From Fomes fomentarius (Eukaryota; Basidiomycota; Agaricomycetes; Polyporales; Polyporaceae): a stretch of 64,000 nucleotides of DNA. The position numbers and the translations under genes are program-made. Positions 44,463 through 55,068 of the stretch are shown one piece after another. Location of the stretch: assembly GCA_022606135.1 (NCBI GenBank), contig JABYQN010000015.1:558001-622000 (forward strand), written 5' to 3'. How positions within the stretch are numbered: the first letter of the stretch is position 1; every line of letters starts with the position of its first letter. The notes under the pieces are model-generated. The model had not been told where the DNA came from. It made no database searches and was given only the letters and a program-made list of their open reading frames with translations.

Positions 44463-45217
44463 CTAGTGATGAGCAGCGTGACTCGCGAACCTCCCGAACA
44501 GGGCCTCTCCAACACCAAGGCCGACGACGATAGCGATAATGAACGAGACTTGGAAGGTCCTGCAAGGACGCAGTTCGTGAGTTCAATGATATCGCCCACG
44601 ATGCACAGGATAACGTACATGACAATCAACATAAGCGCGAAGTGCAGCGTGGCCTGCACGGCATGAAGGATTCCCCTCGTAATGTCATGGGCAGGAATGA
44701 ACGGTGGCCCGTTGCGCATCGTAGCAACATCGCGGATGCGTGTGACCGAGAACGCGCTGGGCTTCTTGTCGCGTGCGGATGAAGAGGGGATGGTGTTCAG
44801 CCTGTCGGCCATGATGATTTGAGCCCTGAGACCGTATCAGCGCATCCGAAGCATGAGGATACGGGACACATTGTTGAAGGTAAGCATGCAGAAGTGAAGT
44901 CAAACAGACCTCATGCTCCAGTGTGCCTCCATGACCGCCCTCGACGCGGCAATCCACCGATCGACCAAAGCCAACAAGAACAGTCCGATACAGGTCCCGA
45001 CCATCGCTCCAGCACTAGTCGGAACCCATCCGTAAAACAAGACGATGTCTCCGGGTGTGAAGTGCAGCCACATAGTCATGCTGCCCATCGTGAGGTCCAT
45101 AGCACCGTCCATGCTCATATCCATGCCATTGCTGTGATCGTGAGCAAGTGCTCCCGCTGAGAGCAGGATGCCAACGGCAAGAGATAGTATCAAGGCGGAC
45201 GGGCGACGAGGGAGCAT
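44463..45217 (-). CDS. Second CTR-family copper transporter
   Basis: Signal peptide (ALILSLAVGILLSAGALA), then a short His/Met-rich copper-binding head (HDHSNGMDMSMDGAMDLTMG) and MTMWLHFTPGDIVLFYGWVP. Helix 1 is AMVGTCIGLFLLALVDRWIA. Helix 2 carries MxxxM (HFALMLIVM) and helix 3 the glycine packing motif (IIAIVVGLGVGEALFGR). The C-terminus is ASHAAHH. Exons: 45217-44910 (GTCTGT donor), 44825 onward, and a last exon joined through M-T-FQVS with the stop at 44463. This subtype resembles Ctr2-like proteins, often vacuolar, but location cannot be fixed from sequence. It lies 5-6 kb from the first CTR and reductase pair. Confidence 0.9.
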
Positions 45218-46663
45218 GGTGTAGCAATTGACAAGGAGTGCGATGGGAAAGGTGGGGGTCAGGCGAACAGGGTGATAAGACATTATGGGAGATTACGTAA
45301 TCAATCCAAACAAACATAAACCTTCGTTTCGATCTTGATGAAGCGTATTCCCGTGCCCGGATGAAGGTCCCTCTGGACGTTACGAGCGTGAGGGGTAGGC
45401 TTGCCATGCTCTCACGATGTCAAGGGTTGCTCGAGAATGAGAATAGACGGGGGCGACAAGGAAAGGGGGTGCTCCCTGGACGATCGATTGCGCTGCAGTT
45501 GCCAAGTCCGCGCCACGAGAGCCGAAGAGACCGATGGTGATGTATTGGGTTCCCGAGCCAGGACACACCGTGGGAGGCGTTCCCCGAGTCAAGCAGCACC
45601 ATCGGGGTACATCGCACGATGCCCGGAAGAATGCTGATATGCAGCCAGTAGATGCCATACGAGCCGAACGTTGCGGAGGCTGAACGCGATCCAGACAGGG
45701 CACTAAAAGGAAACCAAGCGCGCAGCAGGAAGAACCAGGGTGAGGACCCTTGATCACGCAACGTTGGCCGTCCGTTCCGAATAGCGGGGACCAAATTGAG
45801 GAATCCATATCGATGTTGAGATTGAGTCGTCCGTGCGGTGGCCGAGTCAACAGTGTTCACCAGTACCGTGAACGGTCGGCGAGCAGCAACTGGCGTGCGA
45901 CGTATCGTGGGAGGCACCACATGGAAGGCGCTTCATGAAACCCGAGGGAGGAGACGACCATCAAGTGCGATGAGCTGGGCGACTGGAGCGCAGCTGTCAG
46001 TTTAGCAGCATACATGATAGCTGGGCTTCTTGTATGCGCTCATAAATGGATGATAAGACTATCGCTGAGCTTGGTGAGGGTATCCTCTCACTCAGCGAAG
46101 TCGTCTGCATTGCTCAACGCACCTGTGTGTCCTCAATATCCTCCTGAACAATCACATACTCATCAAACACCACCTCTGCTCGCCATGAATCTCCCCCAAG
46201 GATTCCAACCGTCCAGCTCTCTCATCCTACGATCACGTTCATGTTGAAGGGCCACATCGAGCTTGCTGAGGATACCTCCCGCTCGACGTCGACACATACA
46301 GACACTTTGAGAGCGCATATAGCAGGCGATTGAGATAGGAGGGGCAAGAAAGCGGACGGAGACAGGAAAAGGGGGAGGAGAGGGATAAGGGAGATGATGG
46401 AGGTCAAAAGGGAAGACGTGATGTTGCGGCATTTTAGCGAACGAGGCAATTCGCCCATTGGCTCGCTAAGCCTTCCTGGCGGTCCTTCGTCGGACTATCA
46501 AGGTGAGCGCGGGGACAACGAACTCAGTTCAGGCTCCGCTAGAATGACTTGACTGGGGATCGGCAACGTGGTCCGTTCTACCCGAAAACGTCAGTCTCCT
46601 TGCGCTCGCCGGTAGTGCACTATAGTAATTTCGTCCTCTCTTCCTCCGACCTCCTCGTCGTCC
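45218..46663. other. Intergenic, no gene seen
   Basis: About 1.4 kb between divergent genes. The minus frame at 45420-45920 looks random in composition. Probably holds the promoters of the second CTR gene and of the long plus-strand gene. Confidence 0.45.
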
Positions 46664-49600
46664 ATGTCCTCTGCGAATCAACGCTCAAACGGCCGACCCT
46701 CTACACCCAAGTGGCGATCCTCGTTATCGAGCCCGAGACGACAACGCCCAGCAACAGCAGTATCTGTCGTCTTCGCAGAGCCAGAACAAGGCGCGAGGCT
46801 TGGTTCGGCCCTCGACAGACTTCCAGCAGTCGCTGCTATCGATGATGGCGCAAGCTTCGTCAGCGAAGTGTCGAGGAAGAGGGAACGGTTGAACTCGAAC
46901 GCATCCAGCTTTAGGAGTCAGATTGAGCCTCGGGACGAACGGATAGAGACTCCTCGGGAGAACAGGGATATCATAAGGAAGAGATCGAGGTTGAACGTCG
47001 ACGCTCAGAACGGTTCAACAGAAGTGTCTGATGCTGATACAGAGGGTACTACCATACTGAATGCGCAAGGTGAGTTGAGACTGTTCATTTCCTCGCATTC
47101 AAGAGAACCATGGGTCGCGGATTGCTTCGATGCTCTATATGCGGTTCTATCTCTTTCTGTGCCATGGAATGGGAAACTGGGCGGTATGCTCTATGCGAGC
47201 GTACTCAAGTGTTCAAGTCTTCTTGAAGAGAAATGTTATGCCCCGATGGATTCGATCTTACCACGCGGAGTCCACGCGCGAGGGAGGAACGTGCGGGACA
47301 ACCGACTGTTACGGCATTGGGCAGCAGGCGTGCTGTGCGCTCTCAATCCTGCCGTCAATGTCTATGTGCAGTGCTTAGACGCAGCCGAGTAGTAGTGGTA
47401 TGGAAAGTGCCATACCAAGATGTTCGTGAGATTGCGTTAGCCGATTTTGTGTCTTCGACTCGTCTGGTGCTCTTCTCGTACCCTATATATCAACAGTGCG
47501 CATCAGTAACTCACTCACCTGCGTCCCAGGATCTGCTTCGAACCCTGTCGATCTTACAGAGTCCCCGAAGCCGATGGAGGTCGACCTGAAGGTTGAAACT
47601 ACGCCTCCTTCAAGCGGGCAAGACAACGCTGTTCCGCCGCACGCTCCAGAGACTACACCTCCGGCCCAAGAAGCTGCACTCATTCCTTTTCCCACCGCAG
47701 ATCCACAGCGGACCATCCGTGCGTCGAAATCGTCGCCTTCGCGCTCCTCTTGGTTCGGCTTGTCCCGTTCAAAGGGAGACGACAGCTCGTCAACCGCGCA
47801 GCAGCCAACGACCGCAGACGCAACGCCGAGTGGACCACCTTACGCACCCGCTCAGACTGCTACGTCACCCATCCCCGTCGCACAGTCGACAATCGCTAGC
47901 GATGTCCGCAGCACCATCGACAGGGATGGCGTCATCGACTCGTCGACTTCTCCCCCTACGCAGACGCAGGCTGCGGTTGCCACCTCCCCCCCGCGGTCGA
48001 TCCCACCCCCCAACAAGGAACCAACTCCAATGTCGTTCTCTCCTATACAATACTCCCCGCCTGCCCAAGCCGCCTTCAAGAGCAACACAACGTCAATATC
48101 GTCCGTGGACGAGGAAGTCCCAGTCCAAAGGCCGCGGTTAACGAGCATCGACGGCGGTACGAGTCTGATGGCACCACAGGCTGTCGTCCAGGCTCAGGAC
48201 CCGAAGACCGCTGGGCGCAAGCCGTCTATCAGCTCCTTGAATCCAACGACGAGCCGGTTTACTTTGAGAATACCACTGCTGGGGCGACCGAAGATACCTC
48301 TTGACCAGGCGGTCGCGTCTGCTCAGGCCGTGGACATCCGCGACTCACCTACTGCTTCTCTTGACAGCCCGTCGAGCGTCAACAAGCCTGGAGAAAGTGA
48401 TGATAGTGCTTCGAATCGTAGGTCACGTGCCCGCTAATGTGCAATATGATACTGACATAGTTACTCTTCCTCCCATCCTCAGCTACGGGCGACTCTGATC
48501 GGGGAGCTGCGGCCAGTGGCGACTCTGAAGACGGGGCTGCTACACCACAGGCTGTTAACATCATGCCTCCTTCGCCGGACGAGCAGCCGTCAGACAGCGC
48601 AAATGCGGAGTCTAATACCTCAGCTGAGAGTAACGGGACTGCCCGACCCCAGGATAAGTCCAACCCGTCTGCATCTGCACGTCCTGCTTCATGGTGGGAC
48701 TACGTCGGATGGAGCGGGAATATGCAGCCAACACACAGTGCAGGTTCGGAAGAGGGTAGCAAGCAAACGGATGCTGCCAAGGAAGATGTCACTTCGTCTC
48801 CCGTTACGCAGCCTGCGCCGGACGAGCAGGCCGCTCAAACGCCCAACCCCGACGGGCCTGTGACCGCAACAGAAGAATCCTCGCCTCAGACCAAGGACGA
48901 TGAGCAGATACCGCCCTCAGATGCCAAGTCTGACAAGAAGGCTGCCTCCGTATTCTCCGCCGAGACGGTGAAGAGTCATGGCTCTGTGTGGTATTCTCCT
49001 TGGGCTTGGTACTCCCCGCCGGCGAACGCGTCTAGTGCTACTGCTCCCGCTTCGGATGCAACCGATTCTACTGCTCCCAAGACAGAGTCCGAGATGGTCA
49101 AGGAAGAAGCCCTCGCTCGCGACCAGGAAGAACGTCAGGCCGAACCCGTGCCAGAACCGGAGCCTGTCCCTCCACCCAGCCATGAGCGAGAGGCGACCCC
49201 TGAGCCGTCAAACCCTATTCAATCTACCCTATCGGAGAATCGGTCAGGTTGGATGTCGTTCTTCGTCTCGAAGGCCGCGACGATGAAGGCGGTGACGAAC
49301 GAGGCGAGTGAGAAGAAGGACGAAGGCATGGAGGTCATGGAAATCGACGACGATGATGACGTGCCGGACCCCTCGGTCGCGACTGAGGTTGACATACCTC
49401 AGTCCAAAGACGCGAAGAAAGCTGTACCAATACCGAAACCGCTCTCTCTGCTCTCCAGCTCGCCTACACCTTCTTTGCCTAGCCCTGTGCCGACTCCGAA
49501 GACTCCCAAGTTGCCTACGAGCAAGTCTCCCACGGTACCCTCCCCTCAGAAAGAACGCGAGCCAAAGAAGCAGGAGCCGCCCGCCCCTCCACTCACGGAC

Positions 49601-51873
49601 TCGGAGTCAGTCAAGAGAGATACCGTGCGCGGGGCGCGTACGCCTTCACCCACGCCATCCAAGTCTTCTACTTCTCCGACCAGTGCCAAACCGTCAGCAC
49701 CCAATCTCGTGCTGCCGACGTGGGCCGATACGTTCCACTCCCCTCCGCGCTCATACTTGCCTCCCCGGTCGCCAAACGCGAAATCGAAGCTGACGGGTGC
49801 CCTGTCGTACGTCGCCGGCGCGCTCTTCTCGAACGAGGGCGCGCGGGGGTCGAAGGGCGGGAAAGGAAAGGGTAAAGAGAAGGATAAGCATAAGGGCAAA
49901 GAGCGCGAACAGTTCGGGACATGGTCGGCGTCGACGGGCGCGACGGGTAGTGGCAACTCGGAGTTGTTGACGTTTGGGCGGGAGCTTCCGAAGGCGCTGG
50001 ACGTGCTGGGCGAGCAGCTTAATCCGTACATCCTCAATGGAGGGTGCAGGGTGGTTGTGATCGGCGTTGCCGGTTGGGCTCCTGGTGCGTCTCCATGTGT
50101 GCTTGCCGCTGTCGGTCCGGGGGGATGGAATCGCTGATAGACTTTCATTTGCACTTCATAGGCGCTGTGACGAGGACGCTCGCGGGCGGGGTACGTTTCT
50201 ACGTGAGCTGCGAGCGCGTTTGGGTGACGCTGACATTGTGGCCGCTCGTTCTGTCATGTCTGATTTACAGCTACCGTCGTCGAGCAGCAAGTTCGTCAAC
50301 ATGACTGTGCAGGCGCTTGAGCAGTTCGCGGAGGAGAATGGGTTCAAGTTCAAGAAGATCACGCCGATGCCGCTTGAGGGCGATGGCACGATCCGGAAGA
50401 AGGTCTCGAGGTGCGTCTTCCAATCCCATCATAGTCTCATCTGGGATGACGGGTCTCACACGGAACACGGACGTCTGACGCCACTGGTGCTATCAACAGA
50501 GTGTACAACCACTTGTTGAGCAACGAGGAGTGGTTGGAAAACCTCCACGCGGCGGACGTCGTCTTCGTCGCGAGCCACTCACAGGGCGCCGTCGTCGCCA
50601 CACACCTCATTGATCGGCTGATCGAAGATGGACACATACTGACCACGCGTAGCGTCGACACACTCGCGAAGACCGCAGCTTCGATAGCAGCGGGTGGCGC
50701 CGCGGCGATGCCGACCACGCAGGCGCAGAAGGTCTGCTTGTTGTCGCTGTGTGGAATTCATCTTGGCCCGTTGAGGTATCTCAAGACGAGCTCGCTATTG
50801 CAGCCGTACTTCCAGGTCAGTTCAGACCACATATCACTTGGAGTTGGGACCGTGCTGTTTGCTCACACGTCCGGCTGAATAGTATGTGGAGAATGCATCC
50901 GCTCGAGAACTGTTCGAGTTCCAGGTTCGTGATTGACGTGAACGTTCTTCGGGGTCTGGGTCTGATTCCCATCTAGGACACGGAGTCCGCGGTGTCGAAG
51001 AACTACATCGCTGCGTTAAGGAACATCATGGACCATGGCGTACGTTGATCATGCGATATTTCTTCGGATAATATCCTCACTGAATATCTACATCTGTTCA
51101 ACAGTCCAAGGTGGTTTACATCGCGTCCTTGAACGATCAAGTCGTACCCATCTATTCTGGACTCTTCACGGCGGCATCGCATCCTAGGATTCTGCGAGCA
51201 TTATATATCGATAGCGATGCATACCAGTACGTACACAAGTGTTGCGCTTGCCTAAGCTAACGCTCAAGATATGCTCTAGTTCATCTGATTTCCTCTCAAA
51301 TCTCCTGATCCTCCTTATACGTGTTCTTAACGCGGGGCTATCTGATCGGGGGCTATTGGCGCACCTATCCGAAGCTACTGCTGGGACACTTAGCGGTGTT
51401 GGGCATTCAACTGCCTATGAAGAGCCTGCTACGTATTCGTATGTCCCATACGTGCGCAGTCCTCCTCCATACGATACATTGATGGCTTCCATCTATCAGG
51501 CTTGCGGTGAAGTACTTCTTTATGACGAACGATGGGACCAACTCCGACGCGGAACTCGTCATAACTCCTTTCAACGCCGTGGACGAACAGAACGATTACG
51601 AGGTGCGTCCACACGATTCAAACCATTTGTCGGTGTCTGAAACATGCGAGCTGATCGCATTTGGAATGCTAGATCCCATGGCTGCTTCGTGATATGATTG
51701 CTGACAACAAGATCTCGCACTTCTTCGCGCGCGAGTTTGCGCAATTGCGCGACGCGTTCGACGACTGGCAGCCTAAGACTACCATTCTCCGCGACGTGAA
51801 GAAGAAACTGCAGCCAATTACGAGGCTCTCGAGCACGGCCACACTCGCATCTGCTTCCATCAGCAAGCTATAA
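46664..51873 (+). CDS. Long disordered protein with alpha/beta-hydrolase-like C-terminus
   Basis: Conserved fungal protein of unknown function, similar in layout to yeast YML020W-like proteins. Residues up to about 950 are Ser/Pro/Thr-rich, with short repeated aromatic words (SWWDYVGWSG, SVWYSPWAWYSPP). Then an ordered domain: GGCRVVVIGVAGWAPGA, KFVNMTVQALEQFAEENGF, and VVFVASHSQGAVVATHLIDR with a serine-hydrolase style SHSQG elbow, followed by KVVYIASLNDQVVPIYSGLF. Exons: 46664-47069, 47530-48417, 48483-50084, 50162-50190, 50271-50410, 50500-50815, then five or six more to 51873. Intron 1 is 460 nt; the rest are short. The 29-nt exon 50162-50190 supplies AVTRTLAGG. Enzyme activity is only suggested by the SxSxG-type motif. 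Confidence 0.8.
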
Positions 51874-52265
51874 TCCGCAGTCGTACCGCGACTCTTATTC
51901 ATGTCCACGCAGCACAGACTTTGCCACACATTCCCCACACACGGACATCCACCATCTGCTTTCATCATTGACAGGCACGCACGAATGTATAACACGCTGT
52001 ACATTAAGTTGCTGTAGAGTACGCTTGCTTTTGGGGTTCGATACTTAATCACGTTCATGCTTTCTATTGCCGCAGTGCCGCTTTCCGGTGTATCGATACA
52101 TACGGAACGGAGTTGTTGGGGTTCTTGATACATAGGCTCATTCTATCATGCTTCGGTTTCTATCCACTTAGAGATACGATCATATTTCAACAAGCACAAA
52201 ACGTTATCTGACACCAATCGAATCGGTCATCCGGGGCCCATGCACCTTTACTTACAAACGCCAAA
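51874..52265. other. Convergent spacer
   Basis: 392 bases between two converging genes. Nothing recognised. Confidence 0.5.
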
Positions 52266-53875
52266 CTAATTTCCGCCAGCGCGGTATTCTGCGCCACAGT
52301 CACCGATCGTCATGATCATATGTCCGCTGTTCGACTGTGCCAAAACAGCCTCGATGTCGGCCTTGTCCCGCTCTGTCAGCGAGAACGTGAAGACTGTGTT
52401 GTTGTCGTCAGTGTTGTCGCTCAAACCGAGTCGTGCACCTGCGGAGATAGACATCCGCATCAGCTTGGAATCTATAGTTCTCCAAAACAAATGGTGGACC
52501 GCACCTATAATGACAGCGCCAACGAAGGGATGCTCGAGCACCCAGCGCGTGGCGACGTTTGCGATGCTGACTTTGTCGTGGCGGTCAGCGATGTCGCGCA
52601 GGACTCGGAGCAGTTTCTGGAAGAGGTCCCAGGTGCCCCAGGCCTTCAGAATCATATCGAGATACTATCACAATCACACCGTACGCAGTGGCGTGTGAGC
52701 AGGATCCAGGCCAGCTCGATGCAGTCGGAAGGTGCCTTACCTTCCTGAGGGACGGGTTCAATTGAGCCGAGTACAGCTCTGGTTCCGGCTGCCCGAGCCA
52801 CCGATCAGTCAGCAGCCCCCCGCACTGGCCCCGGTGGTGGCGATGTCAACAGACGTGGGAGGACGTGTAAGACGTAAGGATGTGCTCACCAGCGTGCCGT
52901 ATGCGAGCACCTTGAAGCCGTACCGCTCACACAGGTCGTTCATGCCGTGCAAGGGGCGCACGTCGATGAGAGAGAACTGCTGGACGTCAGTACCGCGCTG
53001 CAATTCAATTCAGGGCGCAGGGGCACGCGTGCCCACCTGGACCTGATTAGAGACGATACAGCCGGGGCCAAAAGTGACGCATATCTCCTCCGTCCTCCTC
53101 GTGTCGAAGTTACACAGCCCCAGGTTGCGGAGGCTTCCAGCCGAGCGAAGGTGGAGAAGGTGCTCGATCGCGGTTAGGTAGCTTCTATCCCTGTAGTCCT
53201 GCCAGAAGAACTGTGGGCGTCGTCGGGCGCAAGATATAAGATCAATCATGCACCGCAACGAACTGAGGTGGGTGTGCTTACTTGGAGAAGATCGATACGC
53301 TGGCTCTGCATTCGCGCGAGCCGTTCGTTGACGGCGGCTAGGACGCTTTGGTAGGTTACGACCGTAGGCTCGAAAACACACCACTTGGTGGCGCCGAAGG
53401 GGCGCTGACTATCAGCAGGAAGGCTCCGGAGGAAGTTTCCCTATCACAAGTTGCGAGTATCAGAGTGGAGGTACACGGAGTTGGCACAGATGGGGCTCAC
53501 GAATAGACCCTCAGCAGGGCCATAATGGTCGGCTGTTCATACGACCGTCAGACGCTATTGGCATGATCAGAATGGTGGAATGTACCCTGAGTGTTGGAAC
53601 GACACAGGATTGAGATGTGAGCGCGGAGTGCCATAATCTCGTGCCAGACTTACCATGTCTGTCGGCGGTACGGTCAAAAGTGTCAATAGTTGGAGGAATC
53701 GACCGGACTTACCAAACGCAATGTAACCTTTTCCCAGGTGGGTAGCCATGGCATCACGAACCTTCTGAGCAGGGGCGCTCCCCCAGGCATTGCTGGACAG
53801 CTGCCAAAGACCGATCCAGATCCGGGGAAGCCGGGTGGCTGGGGAGAGTGTGAACTGTTCCAACTGAGTATCCAT
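52266..53875 (-). CDS. Aldo/keto reductase with 5-nt and 1-nt exons
   Basis: NADPH-dependent aldo/keto reductase. Motifs in order: LPRIWIGLWQLSSNAWG, GYIAF-DM-A-DHYGPAEGLFG (Asp and Tyr of the catalytic tetrad), FGATKWCVFEP (Lys), RIDLLQ-FFWQDYRD, RNLGLCNFD, IVSNQVQFSLID, GGLLTDRWLGQPEPE, VATRWVLEHPFVGAVIIGAR and GDCGAEYR. Where the classical family has His (QFHW) this protein has Phe (QFFW). Exons near the start: 53875-53713, 53658-53654 (ACATG), 53586 (G) and 53532-53501. Only with both tiny exons do the phases agree and FDMADHYG appear. The remaining exons join in phase. A TATA box on the minus strand lies at 53944-53950. Family members often act on sugars or aromatic aldehydes; the substrate is unknown. 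Confidence 0.88.
53586..53586 (-). other. Proposed 1-nt exon of the aldo/keto reductase
   Basis: The minus strand reads CACTCAG|G|GTACATTCC. The single G joins ...GAC ATG to CC GAC CAT to make Ala in FDMADHYG. It divides a 121-nt gap into introns of 67 and 53 nt, the usual size here. Confidence 0.6.
53654..53658 (-). other. Proposed 5-nt exon of the aldo/keto reductase
   Basis: The minus strand reads CCGACAG|ACATG|GTAAGT. With the G ending exon 1 it encodes Asp-Met, the Asp being the catalytic-tetrad residue. The upstream intron is 54 nt. Confidence 0.65.
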
Positions 53876-53943
53876 GAACAGGTAGTAGTAGTAGTATGTT
53901 GGTGCTGGTGGATGTTTATTTCATTCTGCCTACTGTCTCTCGA

Positions 53944-53950
53944 TTATATA
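53944..53950 (-). promoter_or_regulatory. TATA box of the aldo/keto reductase gene
   Basis: Reads TATATAA on the minus strand, about 70 bases upstream of the start codon at 53875. Confidence 0.55.
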
Positions 53951-54239
53951 CCCGAGATCGGCAAGTAAACGATACCCGCATATTGCTGCGAGTACGACAG
54001 AGAACGCGGGATCCCTGTAATACCCCGACCCGAAGAGAGGAGGCGGAGTGCCACTACTACATCCGGCGTTGGTCCGACTCGAAGTTTGAGTTAGCTCTAG
54101 CGCGCAGGCAGTGGGCGCCAAGAACCTGCGCAATCCGGCAAGTTTCATCAGCGGGTGTAAGTATATTTTTTTTACAAGAATGAATAGCCACTTACGACGG
54201 AAAAAACCTCCTTTGATACCTGCACGCACGACTGTCCTG

Positions 54240-54246
54240 TATAAAG
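54240..54246 (+). promoter_or_regulatory. TATA box of the unknown gene at 54321
   Basis: Reads TATAAAG about 80 bases upstream of the ATG at 54321. The 445-bp divergent intergenic region thus has a TATA box for each direction. Confidence 0.6.
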
Positions 54247-54320
54247 AGCCAGGCGCGCTGCTCATCGTCTAGCAGGCCAAGCCCTCCAGCGACACGATTC
54301 ACCGCTCACCGAGTACCACG

Positions 54321-55068
54321 ATGCCCGCACTCAATGGTCCTGACGGTCCTGCCGTATCGGCAGACGCTCGTCCGGTCTTGGGACATGTGTCAGTATCGCT
54401 CACATTCCCAAAAGCGATTACTGAGACCGTTCTCTTGCAGAAACCTCATGGTGGACACCCTCATCGCCAACGCTAACCTTGAGGAGTAAGCTAGTAACCG
54501 GAGAACCTGACCCACTGGCAGCTGACAGCGGGCCTTCGTTGCCACACACAGCCTGCGCGCAATCGTGCGCGGAATGCTGGCCACGAGTCCTCCTACCGTG
54601 GCGCACGCATTCACATCTGCGGCTCGACAGCGGCTTCTGCGCATGAATGCGACCGCGATACCCGACACAACGGACGTGTTCGATGCCGGGTCTGGAGTGA
54701 AGACCGCGGTTCCTACCCCGAAGCTCCATGACATCCTGATCCGCACTCGTACCCTCTACGGATCGGGGATGGGCTTTGCGAGCTTGAAGATCCTTGCGCG
54801 CATCGTTGTCGCTACAGTTGGATTGCGGTGGGAGGATGGCAGCGTCATGGAGGCTACATTGGCGGAGGTCGACGCCGACATCAGCCAAGCAATCCAGAGC
54901 TCGAAGGAGGAGATGGAGAATGGGCGGGTAGGGGATATCCAGGATGCCCGAGACGCAGTGCAGGAGCTGCGCTCGGCGGTGAACGAGAGCCAGATAGACG
55001 CGAAGAAATGGGACGGCGTGTTCCCGTTCGAACGCGCAGCGTCGAGCTTGGAATATTGGAGAGTCTGA
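54321..55068 (+). CDS. Unknown conserved-looking protein
   Basis: Not recognised. Three exons: 54321-54388, 54441-54485 and 54552-55068, with phases that agree using a GTCAGT donor for intron 1. About 209 residues, no signal peptide and no membrane helix. A mixed alpha-helical sequence (VAHAFTSAARQRLLRM, LHDILIRTRTLYGSGMGFAS, VMEATLAEVDADISQAIQSS, ARDAVQELRSAVNESQ) suggests a soluble helical protein with a weak coiled-coil tendency near the end. It is divergent from the aldo/keto reductase gene; no functional link can be claimed. Confidence 0.65.

Noticed and set aside
45420..45920. 166-codon minus frame upstream of the second CTR gene
   Set aside because: Composition looks random and several overlapping frames of similar length exist; no family resemblance.
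53533..53712. Aldo/keto reductase model that skips both tiny exons
   Set aside because: It keeps the frame but loses Asp-Met of the active site and needs a 180-nt intron, while ideal AG/GT borders exist around the tiny exons.
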